Shown here: positions 1-7,516 of the stretch, in pieces
How the letters are laid out: the number at the start of each line of letters is the position of its first letter
Numbering within the stretch: the stretch's first letter is position 1
Source of the DNA: Steroidobacteraceae bacterium
GTDB taxonomy: Bacteria > Pseudomonadota > Gammaproteobacteria > Steroidobacterales > Steroidobacteraceae
Direction: 5' to 3'
Length of the DNA stretch: 27,311 nt
NCBI GenBank assembly: GCA_023253235.1
Contig: JALRHE010000184.1
Span: 1 to 27,311 of the forward strand
The notes under the pieces: generated by a model
The model's input: only the letters and a program-made list of their open reading frames with translations
Databases searched by the model: none
What the model was told of the DNA's origin: nothing
Position numbers and translations under genes: made by a program

Positions 1-2494
1 CGAGGATCTTCTGCGGCGGGACCATGACGCCGAGGTCGATCACGTCGTAGTTGTTGCACTGCAGCACGACGCCGACGATGTTCTTGCCGATGTCGTGCAC
101 GTCACCTTTGACCGTTGCGAGCACGATCTTGCCGTTACTGCGGGCCGCTCCCGACTTGTCTCGCTCGATGTACGGCACGAGATGGGCCACGGCCTTCTTC
201 ATGACACGCGCGCTCTTGACGACCTGCGGCAGGAACATCTTGCCTGCGCCGAAAAGATCACCCACGACATTCATGCCGTCCATCAAAGGCCCTTCGATGA
301 CCTTGATGGGATGCTCTGCCTCGAGGCGAGCCGCTTCGGTATCTTCAACGATGAACTCATCGAGACCCTTGACGAGCGCGTACTCGAGTCGCTTGGAGAC
401 CGGAAGAGAACGCCATTCGAGATCAACCTCACGCTTGGTTGAACCGTCGCCCTTGAAACGAGCGGCTAATGCCAACAATCGCTCCGTGGAGTCGACGCGG
501 CGATTGAGGATCACATCTTCGACTGCCTCACGCAGTTCCAGCGGAATGTCCTCATAGATCGCAAGCTGCCCTGCGTTCACGATACCGAGATCCATGCCCG
601 CACGAATCGCGTGATAGAGAAACACGCTGTGCATCGCCTCTCGCACCGGATCGTTGCCGCGGAACGAAAACGACACGTTGCTGACGCCACCACTGACCAT
701 CGCCAGCGGCATGCGCGCCTTGATCTGACGCGTGGCCTCGATGAAATCGAGACCATAGCTCGCGTGCTCCTCGATACCCGTAGCGACCGCGAAAATGTTG
801 GGATCGAAGATGATGTCTTCGGGAGGGAAGCCGATTTTCCCAGTTAACAAATCGTACGATCGCTGACAGATCTCGACCTTGCGGGTGATCGAGTCGGCCT
901 GACCTTTCTCGTCGAAGGCCATGACGACGACGGCGGCGCCATACTGGCGAATCTGGGTCGCTTGGGCGAGGAACGCCTCCTCGCCTTCCTTGAGGCTGAT
1001 GGAGTTCACGATCGGCTTGCCTTGAACGCATTTCAGGCCCGCCTCGATCACACTCCACTTCGAGGAGTCGATCATCAACGGCACTCGCGCGATGTCCGGT
1101 TCCGCCGCGATCAAATTCAGGAACTTGACCATGGCCGCTTCCGAGTCGAGCATGCCTTCGTCCATGTTCACGTCGATGATTTGCGCACCGGCGACGACCT
1201 GCTGTCGCGCCACATCGAGCGCAGCCGAGTAATCCCCAGCCTCGATCAACTTGCGAAACTTGGCCGAGCCGGTGACGTTAGTTCGCTCGCCTACGTTGAT
1301 GAAGAGACTACTCTCGTCGATGTTGAGTGGCTCGAGCCCAGACAAGCGACATTTGACCGGCACACTCGAACGCGTCCGCGGCGCTGATGGGCGGACGGCG
1401 TTGGCGATGAGCCGGATATGCTCGGGCGTCGTGCCGCAGCAACCGCCTACGATATTGAGCAGACCGGAGCTGGCGAACTCCGCGAGAATCGCCGCTGTCT
1501 CGGCGGGCGTTTCGTCGTACTCGCCGAAAGCATTGGGCAAGCCGGCATTTGGGTAGGCGCAGACGTAACGATCGGAAATGCGCGCAAGCTCGGCAACATA
1601 AGGGCGCATGTCCTTCGCGCCGAGAGCACAGTTGAGACCGATGGCAAACAGATCGCCGTGACGCACCGAATTCCAGAAAGCCTCGGTCGTTTGCCCCGAC
1701 AAGGTTCGACCCGACGCATCCGTGATGGTGCCCGAAACCATGACGGGCAGATCACGACCGAGCGTCGAGAGCACCTGGCGTACCGCGAAGATCGCCGCCT
1801 TTGCGTTGAGCGTATCAAACACGGTTTCGATGAGGATCAAATCAGAGCCACCGAGCACCAGCGCGCGGGTGGCCTCGGAGTAGGCCTCGACGAGTTGATC
1901 GAAGTTCACTAGACGCAGACCCGGATCGTTCACATCCGGTGACAGCGACGCTGTGCGATTGGTGGGACCTAAAGCCCCGGCTACAAAACGCGGCGTCCCG
2001 GTGCGTGCCGCAACCTCATCGGCTACTTCTCGAGCCAGGCGTGCGGCACGATAATTGAGCTCCGGCACCAGCGCTTCCATGCCGTAATCGCCCTGAGCGA
2101 CCGTGGTCGAATTGAATGTATTGGTTTCGACGATGTCGGCTCCGGCCTCGAAGTAGGCGCGATGAATGTCGGCGATGATCTTGGGTTGTGTCAGCGTCAA
2201 CAAATCGTTGTTACCGCGCACATCGCGGCCGTACTCGGCGAATCTTTGACCTCGATAGCCCATCTCATCGAGACGATGTCGCTGGATCATCGTGCCCATC
2301 GCCCCGTCGATGATCAGAATGCGCTCTTCGATCGATCCACGCAGTCGACGCACCCGCTCTTCGCGGGCGCGCTCATCGAGCGACTCGATTGCGAACGGCG
2401 CGGCGGACGCAGTGGCGTCCGGCGCACCCGCGTGCGCCATCTCGTTGCGATGCGCAGCATGCGACTCGCAGCCACAAGCCGTCGCGGCACTCAT
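1..2494 (-). CDS. metH: Cobalamin-dependent methionine synthase, 3' end outside window
   Basis: Transfers the methyl group of 5-methyltetrahydrofolate to homocysteine through enzyme-bound methylcobalamin. The first 831 residues are visible. The homocysteine domain (about 55-370) carries ILIIDGAMGTMIQ and the zinc-ligand motifs GLNC and GGCCGTTPEH. The pterin-binding domain starts near 395 with INVGERTNVTGS. The cobalamin cap (about 695-785) is followed by the B12 motif DVHDIGKNIVG, whose His800 should be the lower cobalt ligand. The reading frame stays open to base 1, so the rest of the B12 domain and the reactivation domain lie outside. The start overlaps the metF stop as ATGA, implying translational coupling. 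With this start the protein has about 42 more N-terminal residues than E. coli MetH; an in-frame ATG at residue 19 is an alternative. Third gene of the regulator-metF-metH operon. Identification is secure. Confidence 0.97.
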   Translation of the reverse strand, partial: MSAATACGCESHAAHRNEMAHAGAPDATASAAPFAIESLDERAREERVRRLRGSIEERILIIDGAMGTMIQRHRLDEMGYRGQRFAEYGRDVRGNNDLLTLTQPKIIADIHRAYFEAGADIVETNTFNSTTVAQGDYGMEALVPELNYRAARLAREVADEVAARTGTPRFVAGALGPTNRTASLSPDVNDPGLRLVNFDQLVEAYSEATRALVLGGSDLILIETVFDTLNAKAAIFAVRQVLSTLGRDLPVMVSGTITDASGRTLSGQTTEAFWNSVRHGDLFAIGLNCALGAKDMRPYVAELARISDRYVCAYPNAGLPNAFGEYDETPAETAAILAEFASSGLLNIVGGCCGTTPEHIRLIANAVRPSAPRTRSSVPVKCRLSGLEPLNIDESSLFINVGERTNVTGSAKFRKLIEAGDYSAALDVARQQVVAGAQIIDVNMDEGMLDSEAAMVKFLNLIAAEPDIARVPLMIDSSKWSVIEAGLKCVQGKPIVNSISLKEGEEAFLAQATQIRQYGAAVVVMAFDEKGQADSITRKVEICQRSYDLLTGKIGFPPEDIIFDPNIFAVATGIEEHASYGLDFIEATRQIKARMPLAMVSGGVSNVSFSFRGNDPVREAMHSVFLYHAIRAGMDLGIVNAGQLAIYEDIPLELREAVEDVILNRRVDSTERLLALAARFKGDGSTKREVDLEWRSLPVSKRLEYALVKGLDEFIVEDTEAARLEAEHPIKVIEGPLMDGMNVVGDLFGAGKMFLPQVVKSARVMKKAVAHLVPYIERDKSGAARSNGKIVLATVKGDVHDIGKNIVGVVLQCNNYDVIDLGVMVPPQKIL

Positions 2495-3357
2495 GCTGCA
2501 CCCGTGACAGGACGTAGGCCCAAGGCATGACAAATGGCGTAAGTCAGTTCGGCACGATTGAGTGTGTAGAAATGGAATTCGTCGACACCGTGATGGCGCA
2601 ATCGGGATACCTGCTCGATGGCTACGTTCGCTGCGATCAAACGTCGGGTCTCCGCATCATCATCGAGACCGGCGAATCGCTCGGCAAGCCAGTTGGGGAT
2701 CTTCGCTCCGCAGCGCGCGGCAAACCGCGTCACCTGGGGAAAACGTGTGATCGGCAAAATACCGGGGACGATACTGACGTGGATGCCAGCAGCAACACAG
2801 CGATCACGGAAGCGCAGGTAATCGTCCGTGTCGAAGAAAAACTGGGTGATGGCGCGAGAGGCACCGGCATCGATTTTCTTGCGTAGATTGTCGAGGTCCG
2901 CTTCAGCGGACGGTGCCTCGGGATGCGTTTCCGGGTAGGCAGCGACCGAAATGTCGAAGTCGGCAACCGATCGCAATCCGGCGACCAGATCCGATGCAAA
3001 TGCGTAACCGTCCGGATGCGGCTCGTACTGTGTCGCTCCCTGCGGTGCATCGCCTCGCAAGGCGACGATATGTCGAATTCCCTCGCGCCAATACTGACGT
3101 GCAACCTCGAGCACCTCTTCTCGCGTGGCTCCGACACAAGTGAGATGCGGCGCCCCGGTCAGATGGGTCTCGCGTTGAATGCGACTGACAAGCTGATGTG
3201 TTCGGTCGCGTGTCGAACCATCAGCGCCGTAGGTCACCGACACGAAGCGTGGCGCGAGCGGCGCAAGGCGCTGCACCGACTGCCAGAGCGTGGTCTCCAT
3301 CGCCGCGTCAGCGGGAGGGAAAAACTCGAAAGACACGCGGATCGAACTCGATGACAT
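2491..3357 (-). CDS. metF: 5,10-methylenetetrahydrofolate reductase
   Basis: Flavoprotein that reduces 5,10-methylene-THF to 5-methyl-THF, the methyl donor for MetH encoded next to it. The 288-residue product has the family start VSFEFFPP with its catalytic-type Glu near residue 11. It also has SVTYGADGSTRDRT, a HLTCVG segment, HIVALRGDAP, ITQFFFDTDDYLRF and VPGILPI, all typical of MTHFR in the correct order; the length is near the E. coli enzyme. I chose the ATG at 3357 because the protein begins directly before the conserved core and a GGAG Shine-Dalgarno overlaps the stop codon of the upstream regulator gene (TGAGGAG, 14 nt between stop and start). The open frame continues further upstream, but that part encodes no family sequence and overlaps the regulator gene. 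Confidence 0.96.
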   Translation of the reverse strand: MSSSSIRVSFEFFPPADAAMETTLWQSVQRLAPLAPRFVSVTYGADGSTRDRTHQLVSRIQRETHLTGAPHLTCVGATREEVLEVARQYWREGIRHIVALRGDAPQGATQYEPHPDGYAFASDLVAGLRSVADFDISVAAYPETHPEAPSAEADLDNLRKKIDAGASRAITQFFFDTDDYLRFRDRCVAAGIHVSIVPGILPITRFPQVTRFAARCGAKIPNWLAERFAGLDDDAETRRLIAANVAIEQVSRLRHHGVDEFHFYTLNRAELTYAICHALGLRPVTGAA

Positions 3358-3371
3358 GGACGTCACACTCC

Positions 3372-4328
3372 TCAAACAGATACGGATAGCGCCGGCGCCA
3401 CTGCGGCTCGACGAGCTCGGGTGCGGGCACGAAAAACGAGCAGGTGACGCCCCTCGGCTTCCACCGGAATCAACGACTGGCAGTCGAAGGCCAATTCCTG
3501 CAACAGGGCGCGCAGGCGCGTCGGCGGTGCGCCGCCGGTCTGCTCCAGCAAATCGTAAGGAATGGCACACCAAAGAATGCCGTCATCGGTCAATTGGGCA
3601 CGCGCGCGCGAAATGAGACTCGCCAACTGGGCAGGATCTTTGATCTCACCTGCAAGCGGCATGTCGATCACGACGTCGAAACGTTCTTGCTGACGCAACT
3701 CCGAATTGGCTCGGACCTCCAAGCCGGCGGGTTGATCCTGCGACCAAGCCTTCAGCAGTGCGAGCTCGTGCTTGTCACGAGCTCGCAGCGTCAATTGCGC
3801 GTCTGAATTCGAGAGACTCTCGAGCAACTCGCGATGTTGGGTCCGAGCGAGTACGCGTGCACCGGCGAGATCTCGCATCAACTCCCCTTCGATGGCCACT
3901 CGCAGCGTGCGCCCGAGACGCCCTGACTGCAGCCACTCGTGGGTCGCCGCTCGTAGCAAGGCCGGATTACGCGCCGCCACCTCGATGGCACGAAGCCGCG
4001 CGCGGGCCTCGCGCAGAGCCGGGTCGTCTGGATCGAGTCGCTGTAACAAAAGACCGAAGAGATCTCGCGCAAAGCCGCTCTCGGCGACCGGCAGGTACTC
4101 GACGCGCTGCCCTCGCCGCACGCGACGCAACAAACCCGCGAGCGCGAGCTGCTTGAGTTGCCGGGAGACGTTGGGCTCGCTGTCGGCCGTCGCGGCCGCG
4201 AGCTCGGAGACGCTCGTGGCCTGATCACTGCACAGACGCAACAGGCGCAGACGCGCCGGATCGGCCACGGCTCGCAGGGCGCGAACCATGAACTCCGAAT
4301 CGTACTTGATTTCAGAGTTACTCAACAT
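3372..4328 (-). CDS. sahR: ArsR-family regulator fused to methyltransferase-like domain (SahR-like)
   Basis: Likely transcription factor for methionine and S-adenosylhomocysteine metabolism. An N-terminal ArsR winged helix (RAVADPARLRLLRLC, then SVSELAAATADSEPNVSRQLKQL and a basic wing LLRRVRRGQRVEYL) is followed by about 200 residues resembling a class I methyltransferase Rossmann domain (FDVVIDMPL, LTDDGILWCAIPYDLL). This arrangement, upstream of metF-metH, matches the SahR group, ArsR proteins with a SAM/SAH-binding C-terminal domain. The glycine-rich SAM loop is not recognisable: the stretch after the first strand reads GARVLARTQHRE, so the domain may sense rather than catalyse. The start is uncertain. 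ATG 4328 coincides with the predicted transcription start. ATG 4289 has a GGAG only 3 nt upstream. An ATG at 4364 and a TTG at 4382 also lie in frame. ArsR/methyltransferase class is firm; the SahR name is inferred. Confidence 0.8.
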   Translation of the reverse strand: MLSNSEIKYDSEFMVRALRAVADPARLRLLRLCSDQATSVSELAAATADSEPNVSRQLKQLALAGLLRRVRRGQRVEYLPVAESGFARDLFGLLLQRLDPDDPALREARARLRAIEVAARNPALLRAATHEWLQSGRLGRTLRVAIEGELMRDLAGARVLARTQHRELLESLSNSDAQLTLRARDKHELALLKAWSQDQPAGLEVRANSELRQQERFDVVIDMPLAGEIKDPAQLASLISRARAQLTDDGILWCAIPYDLLEQTGGAPPTRLRALLQELAFDCQSLIPVEAEGRHLLVFRARTRARRAAVAPALSVSV

Positions 4329-4334
4329 TGCATA

Positions 4335-4363
4335 ACTATAGAGATCGAAGTCAGCGCTGTCCA
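4335..4363 (-). promoter_or_regulatory. Predicted sigma70 promoter of the sahR-metF-metH operon
   Basis: Read on the minus strand, a -35 hexamer TGGACA (4363-4358, five of six consensus bases) and a -10 hexamer TATAGT (4340-4335, five of six) are separated by exactly 17 bp. Transcription would begin near 4328, on or next to an in-frame ATG of the regulator gene, so the message could be leaderless. The spacer contains the 8-bp palindrome CAGCGCTG (4352-4359). This is prediction from sequence only. Confidence 0.55.
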
Positions 4364-4372
4364 TGAAACAAA

Positions 4373-4392
4373 ATAGTTTCAACTGAAACTAT
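4373..4392. promoter_or_regulatory. 20-bp near-perfect palindrome, candidate operator between divergent operons
   Basis: ATAGTTTCAACTGAAACTAT consists of 9-bp inverted arms around a central AC. It lies between the divergent methionine and tyrosine operons. It overlaps a TATAAT hexamer on the plus strand and sits just upstream of the predicted -35 of the regulator gene. Size and symmetry suit a MarR or ArsR dimer, and both regulator types are encoded by the flanking operons. Its tight link to the plus-strand -10 favours the MarR protein of the tyrosine operon as the ligand, but this is inference. The half-site AACTATA recurs at 4334-4340, 53 bp away. Confidence 0.6.
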
Positions 4393-4395
4393 AAT
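4390..4395 (+). promoter_or_regulatory. Possible -10 element of the tyrosine catabolism operon
   Basis: A perfect TATAAT hexamer lies 7 nt upstream of the ATG at 4403, so a transcript from it would begin at or next to that codon and be leaderless. No convincing -35 is seen 16-18 bp upstream; that region reads AACAAA. The palindrome at 4373-4392 overlaps the hexamer, so a bound regulator would block polymerase. Confidence 0.35.
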
Positions 4396-4402
4396 GGCAG
4401 CC

Positions 4403-5494
4403 ATGACACCCACCTCGCCCCGCGACAACCCCATGGGACTCGACGGCTTTGAGTTCGTCGAATTTGCTTCCCCGCAACCCGGCGTCCTCGAGCCCGTCTT
4501 CGAAGCTATGGGCTTCAGTCTGGTTGCCCGCCATCGCTCCAAACAGGTCACGCTGTTCCGCCAAGGCGGAATCAATTTCATCCTGAACAACGAGCCGGCG
4601 AGCCAGGCGGCCTACTTCGCCGAGGAACATGGACCGGGCGCCTGCGGCATGGCCTTTCGCGTTCGCGATGCCCATCACGCCTACTCGAGAGCACTGAAGC
4701 TCGGCGCCCAACCGATCGAGGTTCCGACGGGACCGATGGAGCTGCGTTTGCCAGCCGTGCGCGCGATCGGTGGTGCCGCTCTCTATCTCATCGATCGCTA
4801 TCACGACGGCAGCAGCATCTACGACATCGACTTCACCTTCTTACCCGGAGCCGATCGCGCACCTGCCGGCGTCGGTCTCACGCATATCGACCATCTCACC
4901 CATAACGTCTATCGCGGACGCATGACGCACTGGGCAGGGTTCTACGAGCGCTTGTTCAACTTTCGTGAAATCCGTCACTTCGATATTCAGGGCACACACA
5001 CAGGGCTGCAGTCTCGCGCGATGACGGCACCCGACAATCGCATCCGCATCCCCCTGAATGAGGAGGACGGTAAGGGCGGCGGACAGATCGAAGAATTCCT
5101 GATGCGCTTCAATGGCGAGGGCATTCAGCACATTGCCTTGGCCACGACCGATCTGTGCGCGACGGTCGATCGATTGCGAGCGCGCGGCGTACCGCTGATG
5201 TCGGCACCGCCCGCGACCTACTACGAGGCGCTTGAGGAGCGTCTACCGGGGCACGATCAGCCCGTCGCGAAACTGCAGGAGCGCGGCATTCTGCTCGATG
5301 GCGACACGCGCGGCGATAAGCGACTACTGCTACAGATCTTTTCCGAATGCATGGTCGGTCCGCTTTTCTTTGAGTTCATTCAACGCGAGCGCGATGAGGG
5401 CTTTGGCGAAGGCAACTTCAAGGCGCTGTTCGAATCACTGGAGAGAGACCAGTTGCGTCGAGGCGCTCTCAGGACCGAGAGCTCCGTCGCATGA
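4403..5494 (+). CDS. hpd: 4-hydroxyphenylpyruvate dioxygenase
   Basis: Non-heme iron enzyme converting 4-hydroxyphenylpyruvate to homogentisate, the committed step of aerobic tyrosine breakdown. The 363-residue product begins with the family segment NPMGLDGFEFVEFASP. It shows the iron ligands in order: His161 in GLTHIDHLTHNV, His243 in GIQHIALATTD and Glu324 in LFFEFIQRE. The C-terminal gate segment GFGEGNFKALFESLERDQ closes the active site in this family. All key residues are intact. The start is taken as the ATG at 4403; an in-frame ATG at 4394 would add three residues but overlaps the TATAAT element. Neither start has a clear Shine-Dalgarno, which fits a leaderless message. First gene of a five-gene plus-strand operon; its stop overlaps the next start as ATGA. 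Confidence 0.96.
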   Translation: MTPTSPRDNPMGLDGFEFVEFASPQPGVLEPVFEAMGFSLVARHRSKQVTLFRQGGINFILNNEPASQAAYFAEEHGPGACGMAFRVRDAHHAYSRALKLGAQPIEVPTGPMELRLPAVRAIGGAALYLIDRYHDGSSIYDIDFTFLPGADRAPAGVGLTHIDHLTHNVYRGRMTHWAGFYERLFNFREIRHFDIQGTHTGLQSRAMTAPDNRIRIPLNEEDGKGGGQIEEFLMRFNGEGIQHIALATTDLCATVDRLRARGVPLMSAPPATYYEALEERLPGHDQPVAKLQERGILLDGDTRGDKRLLLQIFSECMVGPLFFEFIQRERDEGFGEGNFKALFESLERDQLRRGALRTESSVA

Positions 5495-6033
5495 GCCTGA
5501 TACGACGCATTCATCACGTCGCCTACCGTTGCAACGACGCTCGCGAGACCGTCGAGTTCTATCGCGATGTGCTCGGCATGGAGTTCACCGTAGCCTTCGC
5601 GGAGGATCGAGTCCCCTCCACCGGCGAACCCGACCCGTACATGCATGTCTTTCTGGATGCCGGCGGTGGCAACGTACTCGCCTTCTTCGAGTTGCCGACT
5701 CGCCCACCGATGGGTCGCGACCCAAATACCCCGCAATGGGTTCAGCATATTGCCTTCGAAGTGGCCGATCTCGCCACGCTGGCCCTCGCTCGAACGCGCT
5801 TACTCGATCGCGGCATCGAGGTCGTCGGGCCCACGGACCATGGCTTGTTTTGTTCGATCTATTTCTTCGATCCGAATGGTCATCGCCTCGAGCTGACCTG
5901 CAACACGGCGAGTGACGAGGCCACGGCGAAGGCACGCGCCAACGCGGAACCGATGTTGACCGAGTGGAGTCGCACGAAACGAGCTCCGAAACATAATGCC
6001 TGGCTACATGCGTCTGCGGAGCACAACTCATGA
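5491..6033 (+). CDS. VOC (glyoxalase/dioxygenase fold) metalloenzyme in tyrosine operon
   Basis: Single vicinal-oxygen-chelate protein of 180 residues with two beta-alpha-beta-beta-beta repeats. Candidate metal ligands are His9 (IHHVAYRC), Glu67 (LAFFELP), His86 (VQHIAFEV) and Glu134 (GHRLELTC). Their order and spacing resemble the His-Glu-His-Glu set of glyoxalase I; His9, His86 and Glu134 alone would suit an extradiol-type iron site. The gene is coupled by ATGA overlaps to hpd upstream and to the fumarylacetoacetase-family gene downstream. That is where a homogentisate dioxygenase or maleylacetoacetate isomerase gene would be expected, and neither is present here. A role on a tyrosine-pathway intermediate is therefore plausible but unproven. 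The last 40 residues are polar and lie outside the fold. The family call is secure; the substrate is unknown. Confidence 0.88.
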   Translation: MSLIRRIHHVAYRCNDARETVEFYRDVLGMEFTVAFAEDRVPSTGEPDPYMHVFLDAGGGNVLAFFELPTRPPMGRDPNTPQWVQHIAFEVADLATLALARTRLLDRGIEVVGPTDHGLFCSIYFFDPNGHRLELTCNTASDEATAKARANAEPMLTEWSRTKRAPKHNAWLHASAEHNS

Positions 6034-7052
6034 AGCTTGCCAGCTTGCGCGATTCCACCCAACGCCGCGACGGACGACTCGTCGTCGTGTCACGTGATCT
6101 CACACGCTACCTCGATGCCCATTCGATTGCGCCGACACTGCAGGCCGCACTGGACGATTGGGCACGTCTCGAGCCGTCGCTTCAAACCCTGAGCGCTCGA
6201 GTCAATGCGGGCGAAGGTACGTCGTTCGATCCTGAGAAGTGTCTTTCGCCGCTACCGCGTGCCTTTCAGTGGGCCGATGGCTCCGCTTACGTGAATCATG
6301 TCGAGTTGGTACGTAAAGCGCGCGGCGCGGAGCTACCACCGTCTTTCTGGACCGATCCCTTGATGTACCAAGGCGGCTCCGACGGATTTCTGGCACCGAC
6401 CGAAGATATCCCTCTCGCGGATGCGCAATGGGGCCTCGACTTCGAGGCTGAGGTTGCCGTGATCACCGATGATGTTCCGCAGGCCTGCGATGCTCGAGCG
6501 GCTGGCGAGCACATCCGGCTTCTGATGCTCGTGAACGACGTGTCGTTGCGCGGCCTGATCGCGGGCGAACTCGCCAAGGGGTTTGGCTTCTTCCAGTCAA
6601 AGCCGGCTTCGGCTTTCTCGCCAGTCGCTGTCACGCCCGACGAACTCGGATCAGCCTGGGATGGCGGACGAGTACACCTGCCACTGCGAGTCCAACTCAA
6701 TGGCCGAGACTTTGGACGCGCCAATGCCGGCGTCGACATGACTTTTGATTTTCCGGCACTCATCGCCCATGCAGCGAAGACCCGAAGCCTAGCGGCCGGC
6801 ACCATCATCGGATCCGGCACGGTATCCAATCGTGACGCCGACGGCGGCCCCGGCCGCCCCATCGACGAAGGTGGACTCGGTTATTCTTGTATCGCCGAAC
6901 AGCGTACGGTGGAACAACTGCGCACGGGCGCTGTTTCCACGCCGTTCCTCTCATCGGGTGATCAAGTCAAAATCGAGATGCGGGATGCGAACGACCGTTC
7001 GATCTTCGGATCGATCGACCAGCGCGTAGTTGCCGTCAAAGATCATGCATGA
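6030..7052 (+). CDS. Fumarylacetoacetate hydrolase family protein
   Basis: Probably cleaves fumarylacetoacetate, or an isomer of it, to fumarate and acetoacetate at the end of tyrosine degradation. The 340 residues contain an N-terminal domain (1-80) and the FAH fold. Metal ligands Glu139 and Glu141 sit in LDFEAEVAVI and Asp170 in MLVNDVSLR. They are followed by GFGFFQSKPASAFSPVAV with its conserved Lys and by GTIIGSGTVSN and GLGYSCIAE. It is shorter than the roughly 420-residue eukaryotic FAH and matches the shorter bacterial type. The start overlaps the VOC stop as ATGA, and the 3' end overlaps the MarR start by 8 nt. FAH-fold enzymes vary in substrate, so the exact reaction rests on operon context. 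Confidence 0.92.
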   Translation: MKLASLRDSTQRRDGRLVVVSRDLTRYLDAHSIAPTLQAALDDWARLEPSLQTLSARVNAGEGTSFDPEKCLSPLPRAFQWADGSAYVNHVELVRKARGAELPPSFWTDPLMYQGGSDGFLAPTEDIPLADAQWGLDFEAEVAVITDDVPQACDARAAGEHIRLLMLVNDVSLRGLIAGELAKGFGFFQSKPASAFSPVAVTPDELGSAWDGGRVHLPLRVQLNGRDFGRANAGVDMTFDFPALIAHAAKTRSLAAGTIIGSGTVSNRDADGGPGRPIDEGGLGYSCIAEQRTVEQLRTGAVSTPFLSSGDQVKIEMRDANDRSIFGSIDQRVVAVKDHA

Positions 7053-7515
7053 CTTGCTGATACTCGACCGATTTCTTCCCTACAGACTCTCCGTGCTCAG
7101 CAATACGGTGAGCACGGCGATCGCCAACCGCTATACCGAGCGCTTCGAGTTGCGCATCCCCGAGTGGCGAGTCTTGGCCGTACTTGGCATGCAGCCCGGC
7201 CTATCGGCCGCGGAAGTCGCAGCTAAGACCGCGATGGATGCCGTAGCTGTCAGTCGCGCGGTCACCCGCTTGATCAAACAAAGTCGACTCGAGCGTCGCT
7301 ACACCTCGCAAGATCGTCGCCGTTCCGAACTTCGGCTATCCGAGCAAGGTCAGCGCGTCTACGAAGAAATCGTGCCGATCGCAAGAGCTTACGAGCGCGC
7401 CCTGCTCGATGGTCTCGATGAGACTGAACGCCTCGAACTCGATCGCTTGCTGCAACGTCTGACCCAGCGAGCCGATCTGTTAACCACTCAACCTCCGACG
7501 CAAGACGAGATTTGA
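7045..7515 (+). CDS. MarR-family transcriptional regulator
   Basis: Dimeric winged-helix repressor of 156 residues, likely controlling the tyrosine operon in which it is the fourth gene. The N-terminal dimerisation helix (DRFLPYRLSVLSNTVSTAI) precedes RIPEWRVLAVL, the helix-turn-helix (LSAAEVAAKTAMDAVAVSRAVTRLIKQ), a wing with DRRRSELRLSEQG and a long C-terminal dimer helix. I chose the ATG at 7045, inside the last codons of the FAH gene, over a TTG at 7030. The palindrome at 4373-4392 is the obvious candidate operator; the ligand could be a pathway intermediate such as homogentisate or 4-hydroxyphenylpyruvate, which is inferred. It resembles MarR proteins seen beside tyrosine or homoprotocatechuate genes elsewhere. 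Confidence 0.9.
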   Translation: MHDLLILDRFLPYRLSVLSNTVSTAIANRYTERFELRIPEWRVLAVLGMQPGLSAAEVAAKTAMDAVAVSRAVTRLIKQSRLERRYTSQDRRRSELRLSEQGQRVYEEIVPIARAYERALLDGLDETERLELDRLLQRLTQRADLLTTQPPTQDEI

Positions 7516-7516
7516 C

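Noticed and set aside
4290..4400. SAM or SAH riboswitch ahead of the methionine operon
   Set aside because: The predicted leader is at most about 40 nt and has no aptamer-like conserved blocks; control is more likely by the encoded regulator.
5232..5915. Open frame of 227 codons overlapping hpd and the VOC gene in another frame
   Set aside because: Ser/Arg-rich low-information sequence; both overlapped genes are certain.
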